Part shown: positions 7,844 to 15,455 of the stretch, piece after piece
How the letters are laid out: each line of letters opens with the position of its first letter
Position numbering within the stretch: the first letter of the stretch is position 1
From: Rhizobiales bacterium CCH10-E5
GTDB lineage: Bacteria > Pseudomonadota > Alphaproteobacteria > Rhizobiales > Beijerinckiaceae
Direction: 5' to 3'
Assembly: GCA_001556125.1 (NCBI GenBank)
Contig: LSIG01000008.1
Span: 13,150-77,149, forward strand
DNA: 64,000 bases
The notes under the pieces: generated by a model
What the model was told of the DNA's origin: nothing
The model's input: the letters and a program-made list of their open reading frames with translations, nothing else
Databases searched by the model: none
Translations under genes and position numbers: made by a program

Positions 7844-9460
7844 ATGGCGACGACGACGGCGACCGCGACGACGACCTCACCGAAGCTTTGGGCACCGGGC
7901 GACTGGAACGCCCTGTTCGGCTTCGGGACCAACATCCTGGTCAACCTGCTGGTGCTGACCGGGCTCCTGCAATTCGTCCTGAAGATGCCGACGGAGCTGA
8001 TCTACGGGCGCATCCTGCCGGCGCTGGGGCTGATGATGGCGCTCTCGACCGGCTACTATGCCTGGCTGGCCTGGAAGCTCGCCAAGGAGACCGGTCGGGA
8101 CGATGTCTGCGCGCTGCCCTCGGGCATCAGCGTGCCGCACATGTTCGTCGTCACCTTCGTGATCATGCTGCCGATCGCGACGATGACCGGCGATCCCGTC
8201 AAGGGCTGGGAGGCGGGCCTCGTCTGGGTGTTCTTCCAGAGCTTCATCCTGATGATCGGCGGCTTCATCGCGCCCTACATCCGCAAGATCACGCCGCGCG
8301 CGGCGCTGCTCGGCACGCTGGCGGGCGTCTCGATCGCCTTCATCTCGATGCGGCCGGCGCTGGAGATCTTCCTGACGCCGGCGATCGGCCTGGTGTGCCT
8401 GGCGATCATCCTGGTGAGCTGGTTCGGCGGCATCCGCTATCCGCGCGGCATCCCGGCCGGGCTCGTCGCGATCGCCTTCGGCCTCGTGATCGCCTGGGGA
8501 TCCTCGCTCATCGGGCTCGATGTCGGCGGGCTCTCGCTGGCCAAGCTCGGCGCGGCCTTCTCGAATTTCGGCTTCTCGCTGCCGGTGCCGGCCTTCGACC
8601 ACGTCTTCTCGGGCTTCACCTATCTCGGGATCATCCTGGTCACGGCCATCCCCTTCGGCATCTACGATCTGGTCGAGGCGATGGACAATGTCGAGAGCGC
8701 GGAGGCGGCGGGCGACCACTACCCGACGACGCAGGTGCTGACCGCCGACGGCGTCGTCTCGCTGATCGGCTGCCTGATGGGCAACCCGTTCATCAACGCC
8801 GTCTATATCGGCCATCCCGGTTGGAAGGCGATGGGCGGACGCATCGGCTATTCGGCCGCCACCGGGCTGATCGTGATCGTGCTCTGCTGGTTCGGCATCG
8901 TCGCGCTGCTGCTGGCGCTGATCCCGATCGTCGCGATCTCGCCGATCCTGCTCTATATCGGCATGTTGATCGGCGCGCAGGCCTTCCAGACCACGCCGAC
9001 CAGCCATGCCCCTGCGATTGTCCTGGCGGTAACGCCGCATCTGGCGGCCTGGGCCAAGGTGCAGATCGACGGGGCGCTGGGCGCCGCGGGCACGAACGCG
9101 GCGGCTGTCGGCATCGACAAGATGGCCAATATGGGCGTGCTCTATCACGGGCTCGAACTGATGGGCGGCGGGGCGATCCTGTCGGGGCTCGTCCTCGGCG
9201 CCATCGCCGTGTTCGTGATCGAGAAGCAGTTCGTGCAGGCCGCGGCCTTCGCGGCGGCCGGCGCCATCCTCACCTATTTCGGACTGATGCATGGCGAGGC
9301 GATCGGGATCGGCAAGGGGCTGGGCGTGACGCCCTCGATCAGCCTGGCCTATGCGATGGTCGCGGGCTTCCTCTGGTACTGCGGCAAGAGCCTCGCGGCG
9401 GAGGGCTCCGCCAAGACGATGACCACGGAGCCACGCGCCAAGCTGGAGCCGGCGGAATGA
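7844..9460 (+). CDS. NCS2/AzgA-like permease (xanthine/uracil permease superfamily)
   Basis: Polytopic inner-membrane carrier, 538 residues, about 12-14 hydrophobic helices. Family-type signatures are the early LPSGISVPHMFV loop and the helix-8/10 region GIYDLVEAMDNVESAEAAG followed by TADGVVSLIGCLMGNPF, which corresponds to the substrate-site region of AzgA/UraA-type permeases. It sits between the biuret hydrolase-like gene and atzG, overlapping the latter by ATGA, so the imported compound is probably a ring or open-chain urea derivative feeding these enzymes (inference). The Thr/Ala-rich first 15 residues look non-conserved, and a later start cannot be excluded. It differs from the ABC uptake system of the Pseudomonas ADP pathway. 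Confidence 0.82.
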   Translation: MATTTATATTTSPKLWAPGDWNALFGFGTNILVNLLVLTGLLQFVLKMPTELIYGRILPALGLMMALSTGYYAWLAWKLAKETGRDDVCALPSGISVPHMFVVTFVIMLPIATMTGDPVKGWEAGLVWVFFQSFILMIGGFIAPYIRKITPRAALLGTLAGVSIAFISMRPALEIFLTPAIGLVCLAIILVSWFGGIRYPRGIPAGLVAIAFGLVIAWGSSLIGLDVGGLSLAKLGAAFSNFGFSLPVPAFDHVFSGFTYLGIILVTAIPFGIYDLVEAMDNVESAEAAGDHYPTTQVLTADGVVSLIGCLMGNPFINAVYIGHPGWKAMGGRIGYSAATGLIVIVLCWFGIVALLLALIPIVAISPILLYIGMLIGAQAFQTTPTSHAPAIVLAVTPHLAAWAKVQIDGALGAAGTNAAAVGIDKMANMGVLYHGLELMGGGAILSGLVLGAIAVFVIEKQFVQAAAFAAAGAILTYFGLMHGEAIGIGKGLGVTPSISLAYAMVAGFLWYCGKSLAAEGSAKTMTTEPRAKLEPAE

Positions 9461-9681
9461 GCGGTGCCGACCCGAAGGCAGGCTTCGACGCCTCGCGCCA
9501 TTGCGATGCGATGGCGCCGGTGCTGGGGCTGACGATCACGGAGGCGCAGCGGCCGGTGGTGCTGCAGTTCCTCGCCATCGCCCATGGCATGGCCGAGATC
9601 GTCCGCACCGCGCCGATGGAAGAGGACGTCCTGGAACTGGCGCCGGTGTTCCGGCCGGGCCTGCCGGAGGCGACCGCGTGA
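9457..9681 (+). CDS. atzG: AtzG-like small subunit (DUF4089 family)
   Basis: 74-residue protein. The central segment MAPVLGLTITEAQRPVVLQF followed by LAIAHGMAEIV matches the AtzG/HpxX (DUF4089) family, a helical small subunit that binds and stabilises the AtzE amidase, related to GatC binding GatA. It is translationally coupled on both sides: the start overlaps the permease stop (ATGA, 9457-9460), and the stop overlaps the AtzE GTG start (GTGA, 9678-9681). Adjacent atzG-atzE order is the family norm. Short but well supported by context. Confidence 0.85.
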   Translation: MSGADPKAGFDASRHCDAMAPVLGLTITEAQRPVVLQFLAIAHGMAEIVRTAPMEEDVLELAPVFRPGLPEATA

Positions 9682-11072
9682 GCGTCGACGTTTTTGCGCC
9701 GGCCCATCGCATCGCGGCGCAGGTCCGGGAGGGGGACGTGACGGCCCTGGCCGTCACGGAGGCCTTCCTTGGCCGCATCGCGGCGCTCGATCCGGTCGTC
9801 AACGCCTTCACCGACGTCATCGTCGAGCGGGCGCTGGCGCAAGCGCGTGCGGTCGATGCCGCCCGCGCGGCGGGCGCGCCGCTGGGGCCGCTGGCGGGCG
9901 TGCCCTTCGCGGCCAAGAATCTGTTCGATATCGAAGGCCTGCCGACGCGGGCGGGTTCGAAGATCAATCGCGAGCGAGAGCCGGCCGCGCGCGACGCGGT
10001 GCTGGTCGAGCGGCTGACGGCGGCGGGCGCCGTGCTGCTCGGCGGGCTGAACATGGGCGAATACGCCTATGACTTCACCGGCGAAAACGCCCATGACGGG
10101 CCCTGCCGCAACCCGCACGATCCCGCCCGCATGGCCGGCGGCTCCTCCTCCGGCTCGGGGGCGGCCACGGCGGCCGGCCTGAGCCCGCTCTCGCTGGGTT
10201 CCGACACCAATGGCTCGATCCGCGTGCCGAGTTCGCTCTGCGGCATCTTCGGGCTGAAGCCGAGCTATGGGCGGCTGCCGCGCACGCGCAGCTTCCCCTT
10301 CTGCGACTCGCTCGACCATCTCGGCCCCTTCGCGCGCGACGTCACCGATCTCGCGACCGCCTATGACGCGTTGCAGGGACCGGATGCGCTCGATCCGGCC
10401 TGCACGCAGCGGCCGGTCGAACCGGCGCTGCCGTCGCTGCAGGCGGGCATCGGTGGCTTGCGGATCGCGGTCGCGGGTGGGCATTTTGCGACCGACGGCA
10501 TGCCGGAGGCAGCTGCGGCCGTGGCGCTTGTTGCGAAGGCGCTGGGCGCGACGGGAACGGTCGCGCTGGAGGGCGCGGCGATCGCTCGCGCCGCCGCTTT
10601 CCTGATCACCAACAGCGAGAGCGCGACCTTCCATCTCGACCGTCTGCGGGCGCGGGCGGATGATTTCGACCCCGAGACCCGCGACCGCTTCCTCGCCGGG
10701 GCGATGCTGCCGGCGCCCTGGTATGTTCAGGCGCAGCGGGCGCGGCGCTGGTTTCACGACGAGATGATGCGGGTCTTCGCCGATGTCGACCTGATCATCG
10801 CGCCGGCCACGCCCTGTCCGGCGCCTCTAGTCGGTCAGAAAACGCTCGAACTGCGCGGCGAGACCGTGCCGCTGCGGCCCAATCTCGGACTCTTCACCCA
10901 GCCGATCTCGGCGATCGGCCTGCCGGTCGCGGCGGTGCCGGTGTTCGGCGACGGCCTGCCGATCGGCGTGCAGATCATTGCCGCGCCCTGGCGCGAGGAT
11001 CTCTGCCTGCGGGCGGCGTTCGCGCTCCAGCGCGAGGGGGTGTGCGAGGCGCGGGCGCCGGTGCTGGGCTAG
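9678..11072 (+). CDS. atzE: AtzE-like amidase (1-carboxybiuret hydrolase family)
   Basis: Amidase-signature enzyme of 464 residues. The triad is K80 (FAAKNLF), S156 (MAGGSSSGSG) and S180 (GSDTNGSIRVP). In cyanuric acid catabolism AtzE, complexed with AtzG, deaminates 1-carboxybiuret to 1,3-dicarboxyurea, which AtzH then decarboxylates to allophanate. The HpxY alternative (oxalurate pathway) is a close homologue. Gene order AtzG-AtzE with AtzF, AtzH-like and biuret hydrolase nearby favours the triazine/biuret role. Starts at GTG overlapping the atzG stop. No cyanuric acid hydrolase (AtzD) or HpxW-like oxamate hydrolase is in the window, so the upstream step is unresolved. A double-hairpin repeat follows the stop. 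Confidence 0.85.
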   Translation: MSVDVFAPAHRIAAQVREGDVTALAVTEAFLGRIAALDPVVNAFTDVIVERALAQARAVDAARAAGAPLGPLAGVPFAAKNLFDIEGLPTRAGSKINREREPAARDAVLVERLTAAGAVLLGGLNMGEYAYDFTGENAHDGPCRNPHDPARMAGGSSSGSGAATAAGLSPLSLGSDTNGSIRVPSSLCGIFGLKPSYGRLPRTRSFPFCDSLDHLGPFARDVTDLATAYDALQGPDALDPACTQRPVEPALPSLQAGIGGLRIAVAGGHFATDGMPEAAAAVALVAKALGATGTVALEGAAIARAAAFLITNSESATFHLDRLRARADDFDPETRDRFLAGAMLPAPWYVQAQRARRWFHDEMMRVFADVDLIIAPATPCPAPLVGQKTLELRGETVPLRPNLGLFTQPISAIGLPVAAVPVFGDGLPIGVQIIAAPWREDLCLRAAFALQREGVCEARAPVLG

Positions 11073-11073
11073 G

Positions 11074-11173
11074 TCGTCATTCTCGGGCCGCGCTTGCGCG
11101 GACCCGAGAAACTCGTGCCGAAAGAGGCGTATCCGTTTGCAAGAGATGCTCGGGGCAAGCCCGAGCATGACGG
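11074..11173. repeat. Intergenic double-hairpin repeat, copy 2 (ATGCTCGGG family)
   Basis: Lies between the converging atzE and mbfA genes. Hairpin one: TTCTCGGG (11080-11087) plus CCGCG pairs with CGCGG plus CCCGAGAA (11103-11110). Hairpin two: ATGCTCGGG (11146-11154) pairs with CCCGAGCAT (11160-11168) and matches copy 1 at 2030-2052 except in the loop (GCAAG versus TCAAG). It probably serves as a bidirectional transcription boundary here. Confidence 0.75.
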
Positions 11174-11177
11174 ATGA

Positions 11178-12170
11178 CTAGGACCCGCCGATCAGGATGC
11201 CTGCCGCCAGCACCAGCCCGCCGCCGAGCACGATCTGGAAGGCGGCGCGCAGGAAGGGTGTCTCCATGTATCGGTTCTGGATCCAGACGATGGCCCAGAG
11301 CTCGATGAAGACGACGATCAGCGCCACCGTGGTGGCGGTCCAGAAATGCGGGATTAGATAGGGCAGGGCATGGCCGAGCCCGCCCAGCGTGGTCATCACG
11401 CCCGAGGCGAGGCCCCGTTTCCAGGGCGCGCCGCGGCCCGAGAGCTTGCCGTCGTCATGGGCAGCTTCGGTGAAGCCCATCGAGATGCCGGCACCGACCG
11501 AGGCCGAGAGGCCGATCAGGAAGGTGGTGTGGGGGTCCTGGGTCGCGAAGGCGGTGGCGAAGATCGGGGCCAGCGTCGAGACCGAGCCGTCCATCAGCCC
11601 GGCCAGCCCCGGCTGGACCCAGGTCAGCACGAACTGGCGCTTGGCGGCGAGGTCCTCCTCGGAGCGGGCATCGTCGCCGAGATGCTCTGCGGTGAGGCCC
11701 TGGGCCTTGGCCTGATGCCCGGCTTCGGCCGCCGCCAGCGTACCGAGGAGCTTGCGCGTCTCGACATCGGTCGAGCGGCCGGCAGCCGCGACATAGAAGT
11801 CTCGCGCCTGCCGCTCCATATCCTCGGCCTCGGCCCGGATCTGGTCGAGGCCGAGGTTTTCGACCAGCCAGACCGGCCTGCGTGCGTAGAAATCCGCGAC
11901 ATGTTCGCGCCGGATCGGCAGGACGACGTCGCCGAAGCGCTGCTGATAGAGCGCGAGCAGACGCTGGCGGTGGCCGTCCTCCTCGCTCGCCATGCCGTCG
12001 AAGACCGCGGCCGAGGCCGGATAGGCCGTCCGCAGCTTCTGCGCGTAGATCGCGTAGATGCGGCCATCCTCCTCTTCCGACGCAATCGCCAGGGCGAGGA
12101 CCTCCTTCTCGGAGAGTTCGTCGAAGCGACGCTTGCCGCCAAAACCCGGAAGGGAAAAACGAGAGAGCAT
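11178..12170 (-). CDS. mbfA: Membrane-bound ferritin MbfA (erythrin-VIT1 fusion)
   Basis: Iron exporter/peroxide-protection protein of alphaproteobacteria, 330 residues. The N-terminal ferritin-like di-iron domain (about 15-155) shows repeated ExxH-type ligands (ASEEEDGRIYA, MASEEDGHRQRL, LAAAEAGHQAKA). The C-terminal CCC1/VIT1-like membrane domain (about 180-330) includes PGLAGLMDGSVSTLAPIF and GISMGFTEA. The first in-frame ATG (12182) lies inside the Irr palindrome, whereas ATG 12170 is preceded by GAGG six bases away, so 12170 is preferred. In Agrobacterium and Bradyrhizobium mbfA is repressed by Irr under low iron; the perfect ICE motif here supports the same control. Confidence 0.93.
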   Translation of the reverse strand: MLSRFSLPGFGGKRRFDELSEKEVLALAIASEEEDGRIYAIYAQKLRTAYPASAAVFDGMASEEDGHRQRLLALYQQRFGDVVLPIRREHVADFYARRPVWLVENLGLDQIRAEAEDMERQARDFYVAAAGRSTDVETRKLLGTLAAAEAGHQAKAQGLTAEHLGDDARSEEDLAAKRQFVLTWVQPGLAGLMDGSVSTLAPIFATAFATQDPHTTFLIGLSASVGAGISMGFTEAAHDDGKLSGRGAPWKRGLASGVMTTLGGLGHALPYLIPHFWTATTVALIVVFIELWAIVWIQNRYMETPFLRAAFQIVLGGGLVLAAGILIGGS

Positions 12171-12180
12171 CGAGCGCCTC

Positions 12181-12205
12181 ATAATTTAGAATAGTTCTAA
12201 ATTAT
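12181..12205. promoter_or_regulatory. Irr-binding ICE box upstream of mbfA
   Basis: A perfect 11-base inverted repeat, ATAATTTAGAA (12181-12191) and TTCTAAATTAT (12195-12205), separated by TAG. The core TTTAGAA-N3-TTCTAAA matches the iron control element bound by Irr in Hyphomicrobiales. It abuts the mbfA ribosome-binding site, which fits repression when iron is scarce. AT-rich and plainly distinct from the surrounding GC-rich DNA. Confidence 0.9.
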
Positions 12206-12262
12206 GGTGGCTGGCCTGTCGATGCAAGCGCGCAGGGCAGGCGCCAGGCATGCCCAGAATGA

Positions 12263-12290
12263 CGATACCCGGCCGATGGGCCGGGTATCG
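12263..12290 (-). terminator. Stem-loop downstream of the superoxide dismutase gene
   Basis: Perfect 12-base stem CGATACCCGGCC (12263-12274) with GGCCGGGTATCG (12279-12290) and a GATG tetraloop (read on the + strand), 25 bases beyond the sod stop. There is no strong U-run after it on the minus strand, so it may be a weak or factor-assisted terminator. Confidence 0.5.
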
Positions 12291-12314
12291 ATCCTGTTCG
12301 CGAGGCTGGCTCGT

Positions 12315-13061
12315 TCAGACGGTCAGCTTGCCGGCCTTGGCAGCGGCGTAGCGCTCGTTGACCTTCGCCCAGTTGACGACGTTCCACCACCCCTTGAGGT
12401 AGTCGGCGCGGCGGTTCTGGTACTTCAGGTAATAGGCGTGCTCCCAGACGTCGTTGCCGAGCAGGACCATCTGCTTGTCCATGAGCGGGCTGTCCTGGTT
12501 GGGCTTGCTCGCCAGCGTCAGCTTGCCGGCCTTGTCGACCGTGACGAAGACCCAGCCCGAGCCGAAGACGCGCAGGCCCGCCGCCTCGAAATCGGCCTTG
12601 AACTTGTCGAATCCGCCGAGATCCTTGGTGATTGCGGCGGCGACGTCGCCGGTGGGTGCGCCACCGGCGCCAGGCCCCATGATCTCCCAGAACATGCTGT
12701 GATTGGCGTGGCCGCCGCCGGCATTGCGGATCGGCACGCGGACCGCCTCCGGCAACGAGCCGATGTCGCCGAGAAGTTCGTTGATCGGCTTCGATGCGAG
12801 GACGCCATGGTCCTTGGCGGCATTGTTAAGGGCCGTGACGAAGGCCGCGTGGTGGCGGGTGTAATGGATGTCCATCGTCATCGCGTCGATATGCGGCTCG
12901 AGCGCCGCGGCCTCATAGGCGCGCTTGGGCAGGGAGAAGGGGCCAGCCGGCGCGGCCGGGGCGGCGGCCTGTGCCCAGACGCGGGGAGCGGCGCTCACGG
13001 CGAGGGCGGCGGCGCCGACCCCGAGGAGCGAGCGGCGGGACAGGAATGCGGTGGTCTTCAT
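12315..13061 (-). CDS. Fe/Mn superoxide dismutase with Tat signal peptide
   Basis: Converts superoxide to hydrogen peroxide and oxygen, 248 residues. The metal-binding motifs of the Fe/Mn family are present: H66 in MDIHYTRHH, the GGGHANHSMFW histidine, and DVWEHAYYLKYQNRR supplying Asp and His. The N-terminus carries a twin-arginine signal, SRRSLLGVGAAALAVSAAP, with likely cleavage after AQA near residue 32, so the enzyme should act in the periplasm, unlike typical cytosolic SodA/SodB. Metal preference cannot be fixed by eye. GAGG precedes the ATG. It is co-oriented with mbfA but separated from it by a stem-loop and the ICE box. Confidence 0.9.
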   Translation of the reverse strand: MKTTAFLSRRSLLGVGAAALAVSAAPRVWAQAAAPAAPAGPFSLPKRAYEAAALEPHIDAMTMDIHYTRHHAAFVTALNNAAKDHGVLASKPINELLGDIGSLPEAVRVPIRNAGGGHANHSMFWEIMGPGAGGAPTGDVAAAITKDLGGFDKFKADFEAAGLRVFGSGWVFVTVDKAGKLTLASKPNQDSPLMDKQMVLLGNDVWEHAYYLKYQNRRADYLKGWWNVVNWAKVNERYAAAKAGKLTV

Positions 13062-13303
13062 CGGGATCCTCCATGAGCGGTCGCGGTATCGGATTGCCCC
13101 AACGTTATGCCGGAGCCGCGTGCGCGGATGCAGAGCATATACGGATTCTTGGGCCGCGCGGTTCCTCCGGTCTCGGTCGCTGCAGGGCAGGTAGGGCAGG
13201 ACGCTCTCATGAAGCTACGCCCAAAAGTTGAGTTAACCCTCGGTTTACCGCGTTTCGCTAGGGTTCGGTAGGAATGCCGAGGCCCGAAAAGGACCCGCCT
13301 ACC

Positions 13304-14758
13304 ATGCATGCGCTTGCGCGAACCGCCCCTGAGCCGGCCAATGAGGACATGCCGACCGAGGCGGCCGCGGAGCGGGCCGTCCGCGACATCGCCGAGCGCT
13401 TCGCCAAGCTCGGCGTCGAGATCACCGATATCTCGGGCCGCATCGGCGACGTGACGCGCCAGCTCGACGGGCAGACCCACGGCCTTCACCGCGTCGTGAT
13501 GGCGGTCGATCAGGTTTCGCGCGCCAACCGCGCGATCGAGCAGGCGGCAGAGGGTGCGCAGAATACCGCTTCGGCCGTGCGTCACGGGCTCGAGCGCGTC
13601 ACCGGCGCGGTGCGCCAGGGGTTGAACTCGGCCCAGTCGGACATCGAGGCCCTGTCGCAGGGCGCCCAGTCGATCTCCGAGGCGCTGTCGCAGGCCGTAA
13701 CCGACGCGCACAAGGTGCGGGCATCGAGCGATGCCATCCAGGCCATTACCCGCGAAATCCAGCTGCTCTCGATCAATGCCGGCGTGGAGGCGGCTCGCAG
13801 CGGCGCCGCCGGACGCGGCTTCGCGGTCATCGCCGCTGCGGTGAAGCACCTCGCCGAGCAGACGCGCGACGCCACCGCTCTCAGCGCCAAGCAGCTCGAT
13901 GCGCTGGTCAAGTCGGTCGATACACTCGCGAGCAAGAGCGAGGAGAACGCCCAGACGGCGCAGCGCGCGAGCCATGAAAGCCGCTCGATCTCCCTGCAGA
14001 TCGGCGAGTTGGACAGTTTCAGCCGCTCGGTGGTCGAACTGATCGGCGAGATCGACGCGATCTCGAACCCGACCCGCGATAACGCCGTCGCCTTTGCGAA
14101 GGTGAGCGAGGATCTCAAGGCGCTCGTCGAGGGCGTCGACCATTCCAGCGAGAACCTCGAGAAGGCCTCGCAGCGGGCGGAGTCGCTCGTCTCGATCAGC
14201 GAGGGCATCCTCGGCGCGATCGCCGCCTCCGGCGTTCGCACCGCCCAATCGGAGCTGATCGCGACGGCGATGGAGACGGCCACGCAGATCGGCCTGCTGT
14301 TCGAGCAGGCCCTCGACCGCGGCGAGGTCACGCCCGCGGACCTCTTCGACGAGGCCTACCAGCCGATCCCGGGAACCGACCCGGTGCAGCACATGACGCG
14401 GTTCGTGAAACTCTGCGATCGGATTTTGCCGCCGATCCAGGAGCCGCTGTTGGCCTCCAACCGGCGCATCGTGTTCTGCGCGGCGGTGGACCGCAACGGC
14501 TTCCTGCCGACGCACAATTTGAAATACGCGCATCCGCAGAGCCAGGACCCGGTCTGGAACAACGCCAATTGCCGCAACCGGCGCATCTTCAACGACCGCA
14601 CCGGCTTGGCGGCGGCGCGCAACCGCAAGCCCTTCCTGCTCCAGACCTATCGCCGGGACATGGGCGGCGGGCAGTTCCTGGTGATGGAGGATCTCTCGGC
14701 GCCGATCATGGTCAAGGGCCGGCACTGGGGCGGGTTCCGCTTCGGCCTGAACGTGTAG
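13304..14758 (+). CDS. Soluble methyl-accepting chemotaxis-type transducer with C-terminal sensor region
   Basis: Cytosolic transducer of about 484 residues, without transmembrane helices. A long helical signalling region (about 15-320) includes the hairpin tip IQLLSINAGVEAARSGAAGR with flanking heptads. The C-terminal part (about 345-484) is globular, with NRRIVFCAAVDRNGFLPTHN, NANCRNRRIFNDRTGLAAA and a final RHWGGFRFGL, resembling the small ligand/redox-sensing domain found at the C-terminus of some cytosolic transducers. ATG 13304 is preferred because AAAAGGA precedes it by ten bases; ATG 13274 (ten residues longer) has its AGGA directly abutting. It heads the chemotaxis block and probably reports to the CheA at 16112. 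Confidence 0.85.
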   Translation: MHALARTAPEPANEDMPTEAAAERAVRDIAERFAKLGVEITDISGRIGDVTRQLDGQTHGLHRVVMAVDQVSRANRAIEQAAEGAQNTASAVRHGLERVTGAVRQGLNSAQSDIEALSQGAQSISEALSQAVTDAHKVRASSDAIQAITREIQLLSINAGVEAARSGAAGRGFAVIAAAVKHLAEQTRDATALSAKQLDALVKSVDTLASKSEENAQTAQRASHESRSISLQIGELDSFSRSVVELIGEIDAISNPTRDNAVAFAKVSEDLKALVEGVDHSSENLEKASQRAESLVSISEGILGAIAASGVRTAQSELIATAMETATQIGLLFEQALDRGEVTPADLFDEAYQPIPGTDPVQHMTRFVKLCDRILPPIQEPLLASNRRIVFCAAVDRNGFLPTHNLKYAHPQSQDPVWNNANCRNRRIFNDRTGLAAARNRKPFLLQTYRRDMGGGQFLVMEDLSAPIMVKGRHWGGFRFGLNV

Positions 14759-14826
14759 CGAGGCCCTTCCAGCCGACCGGTTTTGTTGCGTCAGTCGTTG
14801 TAGAGTGAGTTGTCGGGCCCCGCGTC

Positions 14827-15294
14827 ATGCATATCGCGCCGTCCTTTCCCAATCTGTCGGTGCTCCTGATCGATCCGAGCCCGCATTACCGGCGCATCGT
14901 GCGGACGATGCTCTACCAGGCGCAGCTGCATCGCATCTTCGAGGCATCGGACCTGCCTTCGGCCGCGACGATGTTCATCCAGAAGCAGCCGAACATCGTG
15001 ATCCTGGACTGGGACCTGCCGGACAACGGAAGCACCAAATGTCTGGCTGCGATTCGCTCCTTCAAGACCTCGCCCTTCGCCAAGGCTCCGGTGCTGGTGA
15101 TGATGGAGAAGCCGGACCGTCGCTCTGTCGTGCAGGCGGCAAAGCTCGGCGCGCACGAGATCATCACCAAGCCGATCTCGCCCAACAATCTCTGGCTCCA
15201 CCTGTCGGGAATCATCAACATCCCGCGCAAGTACCGCGAGGCGAATGGCAGCATCACGCTCGTCCCGCGGGCGATCAGCAACGCCATATTCTGA
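14827..15294 (+). CDS. Response regulator receiver-domain protein (CheY-like, atypical)
   Basis: 155-residue stand-alone receiver. The phospho-acceptor is D61 (VILDWDLPDNG) and the conserved lysine is in IITKPISPNN. Two positions deviate from CheY: the N-terminal acidic pair is reduced to D16 (LLIDPSP), and the conserved Thr/Ser of the switch is Met (VLVMMEKP). There is a C-terminal extension of about 25 residues after the receiver fold. It lies between the soluble transducer and the STAS/CheY/CheA genes in the same direction. Phosphorylation may be slow or absent; it could be a phosphate sink or a scaffold. Confidence 0.85.
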   Translation: MHIAPSFPNLSVLLIDPSPHYRRIVRTMLYQAQLHRIFEASDLPSAATMFIQKQPNIVILDWDLPDNGSTKCLAAIRSFKTSPFAKAPVLVMMEKPDRRSVVQAAKLGAHEIITKPISPNNLWLHLSGIINIPRKYREANGSITLVPRAISNAIF

Positions 15295-15376
15295 CGGGCC
15301 GGGCAGTATTTTTCGCCTCCTGACGTAGGGTCATAGCGTCGCCTGTGGCGTTCCGGACAGCCCCTTGCCCAAAAAG

Positions 15377-15405
15377 TTGACGCTACGTCGGGTGGTTAGG
15401 AAAAT
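15377..15405 (+). promoter_or_regulatory. Candidate housekeeping-type promoter for the STAS-cheYA operon
   Basis: TTGACG (15377-15382) is followed after 17 bases by GAAAAT (15400-15405) in an AT-rich patch, about 50 bases upstream of the STAS start. A GCCCAAAAAGTTGA string (15367-15380) overlaps the -35 box, and a near copy lies at 13219-13231 upstream of the soluble transducer at a similar distance. Visual match only. Confidence 0.4.
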
Positions 15406-15455
15406 TTTTACCAGTCTACCGCGATGCTGATTGGCGCAATCCTGGGTCGTGTCAC

